Shown piece by piece: positions 1 through 7,267 of a stretch of 64,000 nt of DNA. Made by a program: the position numbers and the translations under genes. The stretch comes from Sphingomonas sp. ATCC 31555. Lineage in GTDB: Bacteria; Pseudomonadota; Alphaproteobacteria; Sphingomonadales; Sphingomonadaceae. A model generated the notes under the pieces. It saw nothing but the letters and a program-made list of their open reading frames with translations. It did no database searches and was not told the DNA's origin. Location: contig NZ_ALBQ01000044.1 of the NCBI RefSeq assembly GCF_000282895.1, positions 1-64,000 of the forward strand, given 5' to 3'. Numbering within the stretch: the stretch's first letter is position 1; the number at the start of each line of letters is the position of its first letter.

Positions 1-110
1 CCCCCCCCCCGCCTCGCCGGCGGCATGTTCGGCTTTCCTACAGCCTGTAGTTCTTGCTATGTTCTCTCCTTCCCGGATATGCCGTGCGGAGGGACGAACG
101 AAGGTGGCAC
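1..110. other. Intergenic edge, no gene seen
   Basis: The window opens with a run of ten C, followed by GC-rich sequence holding a short inverted GCCGGCGGCATG/CATGCCG-like motif that resembles part of the adjacent tandem repeat. I see no start codon with a ribosome binding site and no family-like peptide. It is probably the remainder of a repeat-bearing intergenic region lying upstream of the EamA transporter. Confidence 0.4.
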
Positions 111-310
111 GCCTAAACTTCCTGAACGTAAGCCACCGCGATCACCGCGCGGATGCCTGCCCGCCCGCGCTCGGCGCGCTGCCGGCGAAACATGCCGGGA
201 GCCTAAACTTCCTAAACTTAAGCCACCGCCATCACCGCGCGGATGCCCACCGGCCCGCGCTCGGCGCGCTGCCGGCGAAACATGCCGCAAGCCTAAACTT
301 CCTAAACTTT
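111..310. repeat. 90-bp tandem repeat, about 2.2 copies
   Basis: Two nearly identical 90-bp units (111-200 and 201-290) are followed by a partial third unit (291-310). Each begins with GCCTAAACTTCCTRAAC, continues through a CCACCG.ATCACCGCGCGGATGCC stretch and ends in a small stem, CCGGC-gaaacat-GCCGG. The copies differ at only a few positions, so the duplication looks recent. The leading CCTAAACTTCCTAAACTT motif recurs in reverse orientation near 18.55 kb and 18.81 kb, which makes it a dispersed family in this genome. There are no unique spacers, so it is not a CRISPR. Confidence 0.85.
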
Positions 311-355
311 GTGCGCCTCTCGCCAACCGTCGCGGCGGTCGCTAACCGGCAGCCA

Positions 356-1246
356 ATGTCCCGTTCTCCCGCTCTTGCCTTTGTCGTCGCCGCGATCGGC
401 ATCGCCAATTATTCGCTGATGGATGCCGTGATGAAGAGCATGTCGATCGCGTATGGCGCCTATAGCGCGGTGCTGTGGCGGTCGCTTGGTGCCATCGTGC
501 TGCTCGGGCCGATCTTCCTCGTACGGCGGACACCCTGGCCGGGGCGCCAGGCGCTCAAGCTGCACGTCGCCCGTGGTGCCTTGGCGGGCACGTCGGTGCT
601 GCTGTTCTTCTGGGGGCTTGCCCGCGTCACCATGGCACAAGGGATTGCGCTTACCTTTCTCGCGCCGCTGATTGCGCTGTTTCTTGCCGCCGCTTTTCTC
701 GGCGAGCGCATCCGGCGCGCGGCGATCGGCGGGTCGATCGTCGCCAGCCTGGGCGTGCTGCTCATTGCCGGCGGGCAGGTACAGGCCGATGCGTCGACAG
801 ACGTGGTATTGGGCTCGATCGCGGTTTTCCTCGCCTCGATCCTCTATGCCGGCAGCCTCATTCTGTTGCGGCGCCAGGCCCAGATCGCCGATCCCATCGA
901 AGTCGCGCTGTTCACCAGCATCGTGCTGGCGCTGCTCCTGCTCCCCGGCGCGCCCTGGTTCTCGGCGGTGCCGCAGGTGGCGATCTGGCCCTGGATCCTG
1001 GGCGCGGCGTTCGTCGGATCGATCTCGGCGGTGCTGCTCGCCTGGGCCTATGCCCATGCCGAGGCGCAGGTGCTCGCGCCGGTCGAATATACCGCCTTCG
1101 TCTGGGCGGCGCTGCTCGGCTATGTCGTGTTCGACGAACGCGTCTCGCCCTGGACGGTGGGCGGGGCGATGCTGATCATCCTGGGGTGTCTGGTCGCGAT
1201 CCGCGGCCGCGTGGCGCCCGCTCCCCAAACCGAGGCCGGTGCATGA
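356..1246 (+). CDS. EamA/DMT-family transporter
   Basis: A 296-aa integral membrane protein of the drug/metabolite transporter superfamily, predicted to export a small metabolite across the inner membrane; the substrate cannot be read from sequence. It shows about ten hydrophobic segments arranged as two EamA halves, with the typical motifs LTFLAPLIALFLA near the end of the first half and LAPVEYTAFVWAALLGYVVF in the second. I chose the ATG at 356 (MSRSPALAF) because a longer open frame would translate the 90-bp repeats. The stop overlaps the next start as ATGA, so it heads a tightly coupled run with the GNAT and SMR genes. Confidence 0.85.
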   Translation: MSRSPALAFVVAAIGIANYSLMDAVMKSMSIAYGAYSAVLWRSLGAIVLLGPIFLVRRTPWPGRQALKLHVARGALAGTSVLLFFWGLARVTMAQGIALTFLAPLIALFLAAAFLGERIRRAAIGGSIVASLGVLLIAGGQVQADASTDVVLGSIAVFLASILYAGSLILLRRQAQIADPIEVALFTSIVLALLLLPGAPWFSAVPQVAIWPWILGAAFVGSISAVLLAWAYAHAEAQVLAPVEYTAFVWAALLGYVVFDERVSPWTVGGAMLIILGCLVAIRGRVAPAPQTEAGA

Positions 1247-1722
1247 CCCAGATCCGTTTCGCGCAGCCGGGCGATGTGCCCCAGATCCTGGCCTTTGTCC
1301 GCGAACTGGCGGCATTCGAGCGCGAACCCGATGCGGTGCTGGCGACCGAAGACATGCTGCAGGCTGCCCTGTTCGGATCCCGTCCGGCCGCGGAGGCAGT
1401 GATCGCCGAGCGGCCGGACGGAACGCCGCTCGGCTTCGCCCTTTTCTTCCAGAACTTCTCCACCTGGACCGGGTTGCCCGGCATGTACCTGGAAGACCTG
1501 TACGTCACGCCGGCCGCGCGTGGCGCCGGCGTCGGTAAGGCCCTTCTGCGGCATTTGGCCGATATCGCCGTAGAGCGCGGTTATGGCAGGTTCGAATGGT
1601 CGGTGCTCGATTGGAACCAGCCGGCGATCGACTTCTACCGGGCGATGGGGGCGAAGGGGATGGACGAATGGACGGTGCAGCGCGTCACCGGCGATGCGCT
1701 TCTGGCGCTGGCAGGCCGCTGA
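1243..1722 (+). CDS. GNAT family N-acetyltransferase
   Basis: A 159-aa single-domain GNAT enzyme transferring an acyl group from acyl-CoA to an amine. The acetyl-CoA pyrophosphate loop is visible as YVTPAARGAGVGKALLRHLA at about residues 87-106, and the C-terminal NQPAIDFYRAMGAK is the typical strand 5/helix 4 region. The layout resembles diamine (spermidine/thialysine) acetyltransferase-like GNATs, but the substrate is unassigned. It starts within the stop of the EamA gene (ATGA) and ends in TGATG shared with the SMR gene, so the three are probably translated from one message. A transporter/acetyltransferase/SMR run suggests disposal of an amine or toxic cation, which is inference. Confidence 0.85.
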   Translation: MTQIRFAQPGDVPQILAFVRELAAFEREPDAVLATEDMLQAALFGSRPAAEAVIAERPDGTPLGFALFFQNFSTWTGLPGMYLEDLYVTPAARGAGVGKALLRHLADIAVERGYGRFEWSVLDWNQPAIDFYRAMGAKGMDEWTVQRVTGDALLALAGR

Positions 1723-2045
1723 TGGGCTGGCTCTTCCTGTTGCTCGGCGGCCTGTGCGAAGTGGGGTTCACCACCTCCATGCGGTTCACCGACGGGTTTC
1801 GCAACGTGCCATGGACGCTCGTCTTCCTCGGGTTCATCGCCGTGTCGATGGCGTTGCTCGATCTCGCCTCGCGCACCATCCCGCTCGGCACTGCCTATGC
1901 CGTGTGGGGCGGGATCGGCGCGCTCGGCACGGTGATCGTCGGCATGCTGTGGTTTGGTGAGCCGGTCAGCATGGTGCGGTTGCTGCTGATCCTCGGGCTG
2001 GTCGGCTGCATCGCCGGATTGCGGCTCGCCGGCGGCGGGCACTGA
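1722..2045 (+). CDS. sugE: SMR-family exporter, SugE/Gdx type
   Basis: A 107-aa four-helix small multidrug resistance protein that works as a dimer in the inner membrane. The essential membrane glutamate E13 sits in GLCEVGF. S42, Y59 and W62 (AYAVWGGIGALGT) match the guanidinium-exporter (Gdx/SugE) branch rather than EmrE-like polyspecific pumps, although residue 16 is Phe where many Gdx proteins have Trp. It exports guanidinium or quaternary ammonium ions in exchange for protons. The start is the ATG overlapping the GNAT stop (TGATG). No guanidine riboswitch is possible immediately upstream because the genes overlap. Confidence 0.85.
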   Translation: MGWLFLLLGGLCEVGFTTSMRFTDGFRNVPWTLVFLGFIAVSMALLDLASRTIPLGTAYAVWGGIGALGTVIVGMLWFGEPVSMVRLLLILGLVGCIAGLRLAGGGH

Positions 2046-2408
2046 TGGCCTTCGACACCGGACTGGTCGAATGGGTGCGCGAAGCACTCGCGCCGATCGG
2101 CACGGTGACGATGCGGCCGATGATGGGCGGGGCGACCGCTCTACTGCGACGGCACGGTCTTCGCGATCCTCGCCTTCGACGAACTCTGGTTCAAGGCCGA
2201 CAGCGAAAGCGATGCCGCCTGGGATGCGGCAGGGGCCGATCGCTTCACCTATGCCGCCAAGGATCGCACGATGGTGATGAACTACCGCCGCGCGCCCGCC
2301 GATGTGTACGACGATGCGGAAGCCTTGCGCGAATGGGCCGGTATGGCGGTCGCGGCAGGGCTGCGGGCGCCGCGCCGAAGGCGGAGAAAAGCTGAAAAAG
2401 GGGACTAG
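2045..2408 (+). pseudogene. TfoX N-terminal domain protein, frameshifted
   Basis: The first 31 codons read as a TfoX/Sxy N-terminal domain (MAFDTGLVEWVREALAPIG, then MRPMMGGAT). The frame then turns into low-complexity Arg-rich residues. Removing one base near 2138 restores family-like sequence (LYCDGTVFAILAFDELWFK, then DRTMVMNYRRAP) up to a TAG at 2406-2408, giving about 120 aa, a normal length for the stand-alone domain. The gene is therefore either a recent single-base pseudogene or carries a sequencing error. Stand-alone TfoX-N proteins are small proteins of uncertain function. The start overlaps the SMR stop, so it was part of the same operon. Confidence 0.8.
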
Positions 2409-2464
2409 GCGGCATCTATATAGTCTGACAAAATATCCGAAAGAAACTATCGTCGGAGGAGAGG

Positions 2465-4822
2465 ATGTTCGTGCCAGCCAAGTGGCTCTTGCTAGTGGGT
2501 GCTGCATTCGCCACGACGATTGCGCCGAGTTTTGCGACCGAGTCCGCCGCCGCGCAGGTCGCTGCTGACCAGGGCACGACGCTGCTTGCCAAGACGCCGA
2601 CCGGCGCGACTTTCCGCACCGCCCAAGGCGTGCTGGCGCTCACCGTCTGGGGCGATCGCATCCTCCGCGTGACGATGCTGCGCGAGGGCGCCGAGCGCAT
2701 GCCGGATCTGGCGCTGGTCGGCGCGCCTGGCAAGGTGGCTTGGACGCTGGATCAGCAGGCGGAGCGCTATCTGCTCGCCACCCCGGCGATGCGGGTGAGC
2801 GTCGACCGGAGGAGCGGCGCGGTGGCGCTGCTCGGCGCGGATGGCAAGCCATTGGTCGCCGAAGCCAATCTAGAACGCCGCAAGCTCGGCGGCACGCCCG
2901 ATGCGGAGGGCGCCGTCCGGATGCTGTTCACGCTGCCGGAGGGGCGGGCGGTTTATGGGCTTGGCCAGCATCAGGCGGGACTGCTGGACTATCGCGGATC
3001 GATCGTGCGGCTCCAGCAGGCGAACACCGATGTCGGCGTGCCGGTGCTGGTCTCGCCTGCGGGCTTCGGGTTGTTCTGGAACAATGCCTCGGTGACCGAC
3101 GTGGCCGTGGATACGCCGCAAGCAGGCGGCCGAGTCCTGTTCCGGTCGCAGGCGGGCGAGGGCACCGACTATTTCCTTTTCGCCGGGCCGGACGTCGACC
3201 AGGTGATCGGTGCCTATCGCCAGCTGACCGGCGCGGCCTCGCTGCTGCCGCGCTGGGCCTGGGGGCTATGGCAGTCGAAGGAACGCTATGCCTCGCAGGC
3301 GGAACTGCTGGGGGTGGCGGCCGAATATCGCCGGCTGGGCATTCCGCTCGACGCGGTCGTGCAGGATTGGCAATATTGGCCGGCCGGTCGCTGGGGTAGC
3401 CACGAAATGGATGCCGCCCGCTTTCCCGATCCCAAGGGGATGCTCGATACGCTGCATCGGCAGAACCTTCACAGCATCGTCTCGGTCTGGCCGCGCTTCG
3501 ACGTGAAGCTGGAGAATACGCAGGCGCTCGACTCGGTCGGCGGGCTGTATCCGAAGATCTATCCCAATGTGTATCCCGCCGGTGAAGGCCGCTGGTACGA
3601 TGCCTTCTCCTCCAGGGCGCGGGCATTGTATTGGCGGCAGATTTCGGACCGGCTGGGGAAGGCCGGGTTCGACGGCTATTGGCTCGACGGCAGCGAAGCC
3701 GAACTGGGCGGGCAATGGGGCGAGATGGCGGAGGTTGCGACCGCCGCCGGCCCGGGAGCACTGCTCTTCAACGCCTATCCGCTGATGCACACCACCGCTG
3801 TGCACGACGGCATGGCCGCCGACTATCCCGCCAAGCGTCCGCTGCTGCTCACCCGCTCGGCCTGGGCCGGGCAACAGCGCAACGGTGCCTTCACCTGGTC
3901 CGGCGACGTGGCGGGGCGATGGGATGTGTTTGCCCGGCAGATCCCGGCGGGCGTGAATTTCTCGATGACGGGCAATCCCTTCTGGTCGGCCGATATCGGC
4001 GGCTTCTTCGGCGGCAGCCCCGAGGATCCGGCCTATCAGGAGCTGTTCACGCGCTGGCTGCAGTTCGCGGTGTTCAACCCGATGTTCCGCATTCACGGCA
4101 CCGGCGAGGGCAAGGAAGTCTACAGATTCCCGGCAAGCGTCCGCCAGCCGCTGCTCGATGCGGTGGCGCTACGCTATCGGCTGCTGCCGTTCCTGTATGC
4201 GCAGAGCTGGCAGGTGGCGGCGCACGGCGGCTCCTTCCTCTATCCGGCGGGCATGGTGTTCCCCGAGGATCGTACGGCGCAGGATCTGCGCGACCAATAT
4301 CTGTTCGGCCGCACGCTATTGGTAAGCCCCGTGATCGAGCCGGGCGCGACTGCGCGCAGCGTCTACTTGCCGGCGGGTACCGAATGGATCGATTTCTGGA
4401 CCGGTGCGCGCCACGCGGGCGGGGCGAAGCTCCAGGTCGCCGCGCCGATCGGCCAGATTCCGGTGGCGGTGGCGGCGGGCACGATCCTGCCGCTCGGATC
4501 GCCGGTGCAACATGCCGATCAGTCGCCCGATCGGCCGATCGAGCTGCGCGTCTATCGCGGCGCCGACGGGCGCTTTACCTTGTACGACGATGCGGGGGAC
4601 GGCCAGGGCTGGCGGCGCGGCGAGCGCGCGACGATCGAACTGGTACTCGACGACAAGGCCGGATCGCTGGTGATCGGCGCCCGGCAGGGCAGCTATCCCG
4701 GCATGGCCAGGACGCGCCGCTTCCGGGTGGTAACCGTCGCGCCCGGCACGGGGACCGGCCTCGCCGAGGCGGCGGGGCGCGAGGTAGTCTATAGCGGCAA
4801 GCAGGTGGTGGTGGCGCTGTAG
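2465..4822 (+). CDS. Secreted glycoside hydrolase family 31
   Basis: A 785-aa exported alpha-glycosidase of GH31, the family of alpha-glucosidases and alpha-xylosidases. Residues 1-24 form a signal peptide (MFVPAKWLLLVGAAFATTIA). The N-terminal beta-sandwich is followed by the barrel, with the catalytic nucleophile at about D408 in YWLDGSE and the acid/base at about D481 in WSGDVAGRWD. GNPFWSADIGGFFGG is a further family signature, and beta domains close the protein. A strong GGAGGAGAGG lies just upstream of ATG 2465. It would release glucose or xylose from oligosaccharides in the periplasm. The exact substrate, such as xyloglucan or malto-oligosaccharides, cannot be fixed from sequence. It is transcribed alone and converges with the PHP gene. 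Confidence 0.9.
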   Translation: MFVPAKWLLLVGAAFATTIAPSFATESAAAQVAADQGTTLLAKTPTGATFRTAQGVLALTVWGDRILRVTMLREGAERMPDLALVGAPGKVAWTLDQQAERYLLATPAMRVSVDRRSGAVALLGADGKPLVAEANLERRKLGGTPDAEGAVRMLFTLPEGRAVYGLGQHQAGLLDYRGSIVRLQQANTDVGVPVLVSPAGFGLFWNNASVTDVAVDTPQAGGRVLFRSQAGEGTDYFLFAGPDVDQVIGAYRQLTGAASLLPRWAWGLWQSKERYASQAELLGVAAEYRRLGIPLDAVVQDWQYWPAGRWGSHEMDAARFPDPKGMLDTLHRQNLHSIVSVWPRFDVKLENTQALDSVGGLYPKIYPNVYPAGEGRWYDAFSSRARALYWRQISDRLGKAGFDGYWLDGSEAELGGQWGEMAEVATAAGPGALLFNAYPLMHTTAVHDGMAADYPAKRPLLLTRSAWAGQQRNGAFTWSGDVAGRWDVFARQIPAGVNFSMTGNPFWSADIGGFFGGSPEDPAYQELFTRWLQFAVFNPMFRIHGTGEGKEVYRFPASVRQPLLDAVALRYRLLPFLYAQSWQVAAHGGSFLYPAGMVFPEDRTAQDLRDQYLFGRTLLVSPVIEPGATARSVYLPAGTEWIDFWTGARHAGGAKLQVAAPIGQIPVAVAAGTILPLGSPVQHADQSPDRPIELRVYRGADGRFTLYDDAGDGQGWRRGERATIELVLDDKAGSLVIGARQGSYPGMARTRRFRVVTVAPGTGTGLAEAAGREVVYSGKQVVVAL

Positions 4823-4841
4823 CGCCCGACACCAGCTGCGG

Positions 4842-5984
4842 TCAGAAATTTGGATCGAAGTTGAAGAAGATCGGGTTGGACAGCGCGACCGTTGGGCCCG
4901 CCACCTTCAGGTGGTTGTCCACGCCGGGATAGGGGGTCTGGGGGCCGTCCACCTCGACGCGATAATAGCTGCGGGCGGTTGCCGCGGGCGTGTCGGTAAA
5001 GCGCGCGGTGCCGTCGGCGCCGATGTCGAGCGTGGCGAAGCTCTCGCCGTCCTTGACGACGCGAACATGGTAGGGGCCGGCCTCGCGCTTGCCGGCCAGG
5101 CGGACGGTGAAGCGCACCGGGTTGGAGGGTGCCGGGGCGTTGTCGCCCATCATCAGGTCCGCCCGGTCGTCGCCGTCCATGTCGGCGGTCAGCTCGACAC
5201 GGGGAGCGAAGGGATTGGCGCTGATCGACACCCGCCCGCGGCCGATCGCGGCAATCACCGCCTCGCGGCTTCGAGCCGGCGCGAACACCCAGGTGCTGGG
5301 CGTGCCGATGTTTTTTTCGGTGGCCTCCACCGCCTGGCGGGCGGTGCTGCCGGGCACGGTGCCGTGGTGCGAATCGCTGCCGCCGCGCGCTGCGATCTTT
5401 CGCCCGGATCGCAGCATGTCGTCCCAGATCATCACATTCGCCCGATTGTTCGACCAGATGCCGTTCCAGACCTCCATCGAATCGACCATGTCGTAGGAAT
5501 AGCCGAAATGATCCTTGTTCGAAGGATGGTTGGCCGACAGGTGGACGCCAAGGCCGTCCTTGACTTTCTGCACTTGCACGTCGCGGGCATCGCGGATGTC
5601 GTACAGCGTCTTGTGGTCATAGGGTGTGGCTGACAGGATCGCCGCATGGCCGCGGTTGGTGGTCCACTCGGCACCGTAGAGCAGCAGCAGCTTGTCAGAA
5701 CGGAAGTCGGGGTCGCTCCAGGTATGGTGCGCCGTGTCGCCGTCTACATGATTGTCGTGATCGCTGATCAGCAGGAAGTCGAAGCCGATCCGCTCGGCAT
5801 CCTCGATGATCCGGCGTTCGCTGTGGTTGGTCGAATCCAGGCTGTGGCGCGAGTGCACGTGCAGGTCGCCCTTCATCCAAACGCCGTCGGTAAGGCTGGC
5901 AACGACGAACTTGTCGTTGATCTGGGCATGCCCGGCGACAGGGACGAGCAGCGCGGCGAGCACGAGGGGGGCAAGGCGGTACAT
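4842..5984 (-). CDS. CehA/McbA-type PHP metallohydrolase
   Basis: A 380-aa exported phosphoesterase-like protein of the PHP superfamily, CehA/McbA branch. It has a signal peptide (MYRLAPLVLAALLVPVAGHA) and the metal-binding motifs GDLHVHSRHS (H42, H44), SDHDNH (D75-H76) and GSDSHH around residue 210. CehA and McbA hydrolyse carbamate pesticides, but most members have unknown natural substrates. The C-terminal third is a beta-rich region typical of the family. GGAG precedes ATG 5984. It is followed 42 bp later on the same strand by the DUF1345 gene and converges with the GH31 gene only 19 bp away. Confidence 0.85.
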   Translation of the reverse strand: MYRLAPLVLAALLVPVAGHAQINDKFVVASLTDGVWMKGDLHVHSRHSLDSTNHSERRIIEDAERIGFDFLLISDHDNHVDGDTAHHTWSDPDFRSDKLLLLYGAEWTTNRGHAAILSATPYDHKTLYDIRDARDVQVQKVKDGLGVHLSANHPSNKDHFGYSYDMVDSMEVWNGIWSNNRANVMIWDDMLRSGRKIAARGGSDSHHGTVPGSTARQAVEATEKNIGTPSTWVFAPARSREAVIAAIGRGRVSISANPFAPRVELTADMDGDDRADLMMGDNAPAPSNPVRFTVRLAGKREAGPYHVRVVKDGESFATLDIGADGTARFTDTPAATARSYYRVEVDGPQTPYPGVDNHLKVAGPTVALSNPIFFNFDPNF

Positions 5985-6026
5985 CGATTCTCCGGCAAGC
6001 TGATGTCGGGCGGACGCCCGCGCTGC

Positions 6027-6551
6027 TCAACTACCGCCGAGAACGTTGATCGTGAAGGCCAGCACGCCCAGGTTGAACACAAAGGCGGCGAGACAATGTA
6101 GCGTTACCACCCGTCGCATCTGCCTTGAGGTGACGGTGACGTCGCTGGTCTGAAAGGTCATGCCGAGGCAGAAAGCGAAATAGAGGAAGTCCCAGTAATT
6201 CGGCTCAGGCGTCTTTGGGAATTCCAGCCCGCCGCTATCGCGCCCGCCGGGCGCCGCGGTGTAGAACAGGTGGGCATAGTGGAGCGCGTACACGCCGTTG
6301 CTGAACGTCCAGCTGAGAGCAAGCGTGCCCAGAATCAGCGCGAGCGTTGCCGGTTGCGGTGCATGGCGTTCCATCAACTCGCTGGCCACGGCAATGAGGA
6401 TGATGATCGTGACCGCGCCGGTTATGCCGAGCAGCATCAGGCGGTTTGCATCGTTGTTGCAGGCGGAGCGCCGCATCGCATCAGATTGGTGGCGCAGCAT
6501 CGGCGCGCACAGCGCTAAGAAGAGCAATGCGCCCAGATCGAAGGCGAGCAT
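6027..6551 (-). CDS. DUF1345 membrane protein
   Basis: The annotated part is 174 aa with four hydrophobic segments and the DUF1345 C-terminal signature NYWDFLYFAFCLGMTFQTSD followed by TSRQMRRVVTLH. Function is unknown. The start is problematic. The same frame upstream of ATG 6551 encodes family-like residues (APPRFLAFALATGAAALALI, then PHLGIRTGA), as expected for the missing first helix, yet contains no ATG, GTG or TTG back to the ppa stop. Either a rare start codon (for example ATC near the GIGNV stretch) is used, or the gene is N-terminally damaged. It lies directly downstream of ppa. Confidence 0.75.
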   Translation of the reverse strand: MLAFDLGALLFLALCAPMLRHQSDAMRRSACNNDANRLMLLGITGAVTIIILIAVASELMERHAPQPATLALILGTLALSWTFSNGVYALHYAHLFYTAAPGGRDSGGLEFPKTPEPNYWDFLYFAFCLGMTFQTSDVTVTSRQMRRVVTLHCLAAFVFNLGVLAFTINVLGGS

Positions 6552-6691
6552 CGCCCCCGTCCGGATGCCAAGGTGAGGGATTAGCGCCAGCGCCGCGGCA
6601 CCAGTTGCGAGCGCAAAGGCAAGGAATCGCGGCGGCGCGAGAACGTTGCCGATCCCTCGGGGATCAGCGCCGCGCCGCCGCGATTGCCGGT

Positions 6692-7231
6692 TCAGGCTGC
6701 CTTGGCCTTCTTGGCGGCTTCAATTGCGTCGAGCACGATCTGGCGCGCTTCGGCGGCATCTCCCCAATTGCCGATCCGCACCCACTTTTCGGACTCCAAG
6801 TCCTTATAGTGGGTGAAGAAATGCTCGATCTGCTGGAGCACGATCGACGGCAGATCCGAACGCTCGCCTACGTCCGAATAGTAAGGGAAGGTGCTGTCGA
6901 CCGGCACGCAGACCAGCTTCTCGTCGCCGCCGGCTTCGTCTTCCAGCTTCAGCACCGCGATGGGGCGTGCGCGAACGACGCAGCCCGGCACAAACGGCGA
7001 TCGTGCAATCACGAGCGCGTCGAGCGGATCTCCGTCCGGCGACAGCGTATGCGGCACGAAGCCGTAATTCGCCGGGTAGCGCATCGGCGTATGCAGGATG
7101 CGATCGACGAACAGTGCGCCGCTCGCCTTGTCGAACTCGTACTTTACCGGTTCGCCGCCGACCGGCACTTCGATGATGACGTTCAGATTGTTGGGCGGGT
7201 CATCCCCGACCGGGATCAAATCGATGCGCAT
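6692..7231 (-). CDS. ppa: Inorganic pyrophosphatase (family I)
   Basis: A 179-aa soluble family I pyrophosphatase that hydrolyses PPi to two phosphates and so drives biosynthetic reactions forward. The metal-binding signature DGDPLDALV places D66, D68 and D71 in the active site. The N-terminal VIIEVPVGGEPVKYEFDK contains the conserved Glu and Lys substrate contacts, and KWVRIGNWGD matches the C-terminal helix region. Length equals that of typical bacterial hexameric enzymes. It lies between the M61 peptidase (36 bp upstream) and the DUF1345 gene, all on the minus strand. Confidence 0.97.
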   Translation of the reverse strand: MRIDLIPVGDDPPNNLNVIIEVPVGGEPVKYEFDKASGALFVDRILHTPMRYPANYGFVPHTLSPDGDPLDALVIARSPFVPGCVVRARPIAVLKLEDEAGGDEKLVCVPVDSTFPYYSDVGERSDLPSIVLQQIEHFFTHYKDLESEKWVRIGNWGDAAEARQIVLDAIEAAKKAKAA

Positions 7232-7267
7232 GGTTTTCCTAAACCTATGGTTGGCTTTCCCCCCGTC

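Noticed and set aside
111..310. CRISPR-like spacing of the 90-bp repeats
   Set aside because: The whole unit is duplicated with no unique spacers and no cas genes are nearby.
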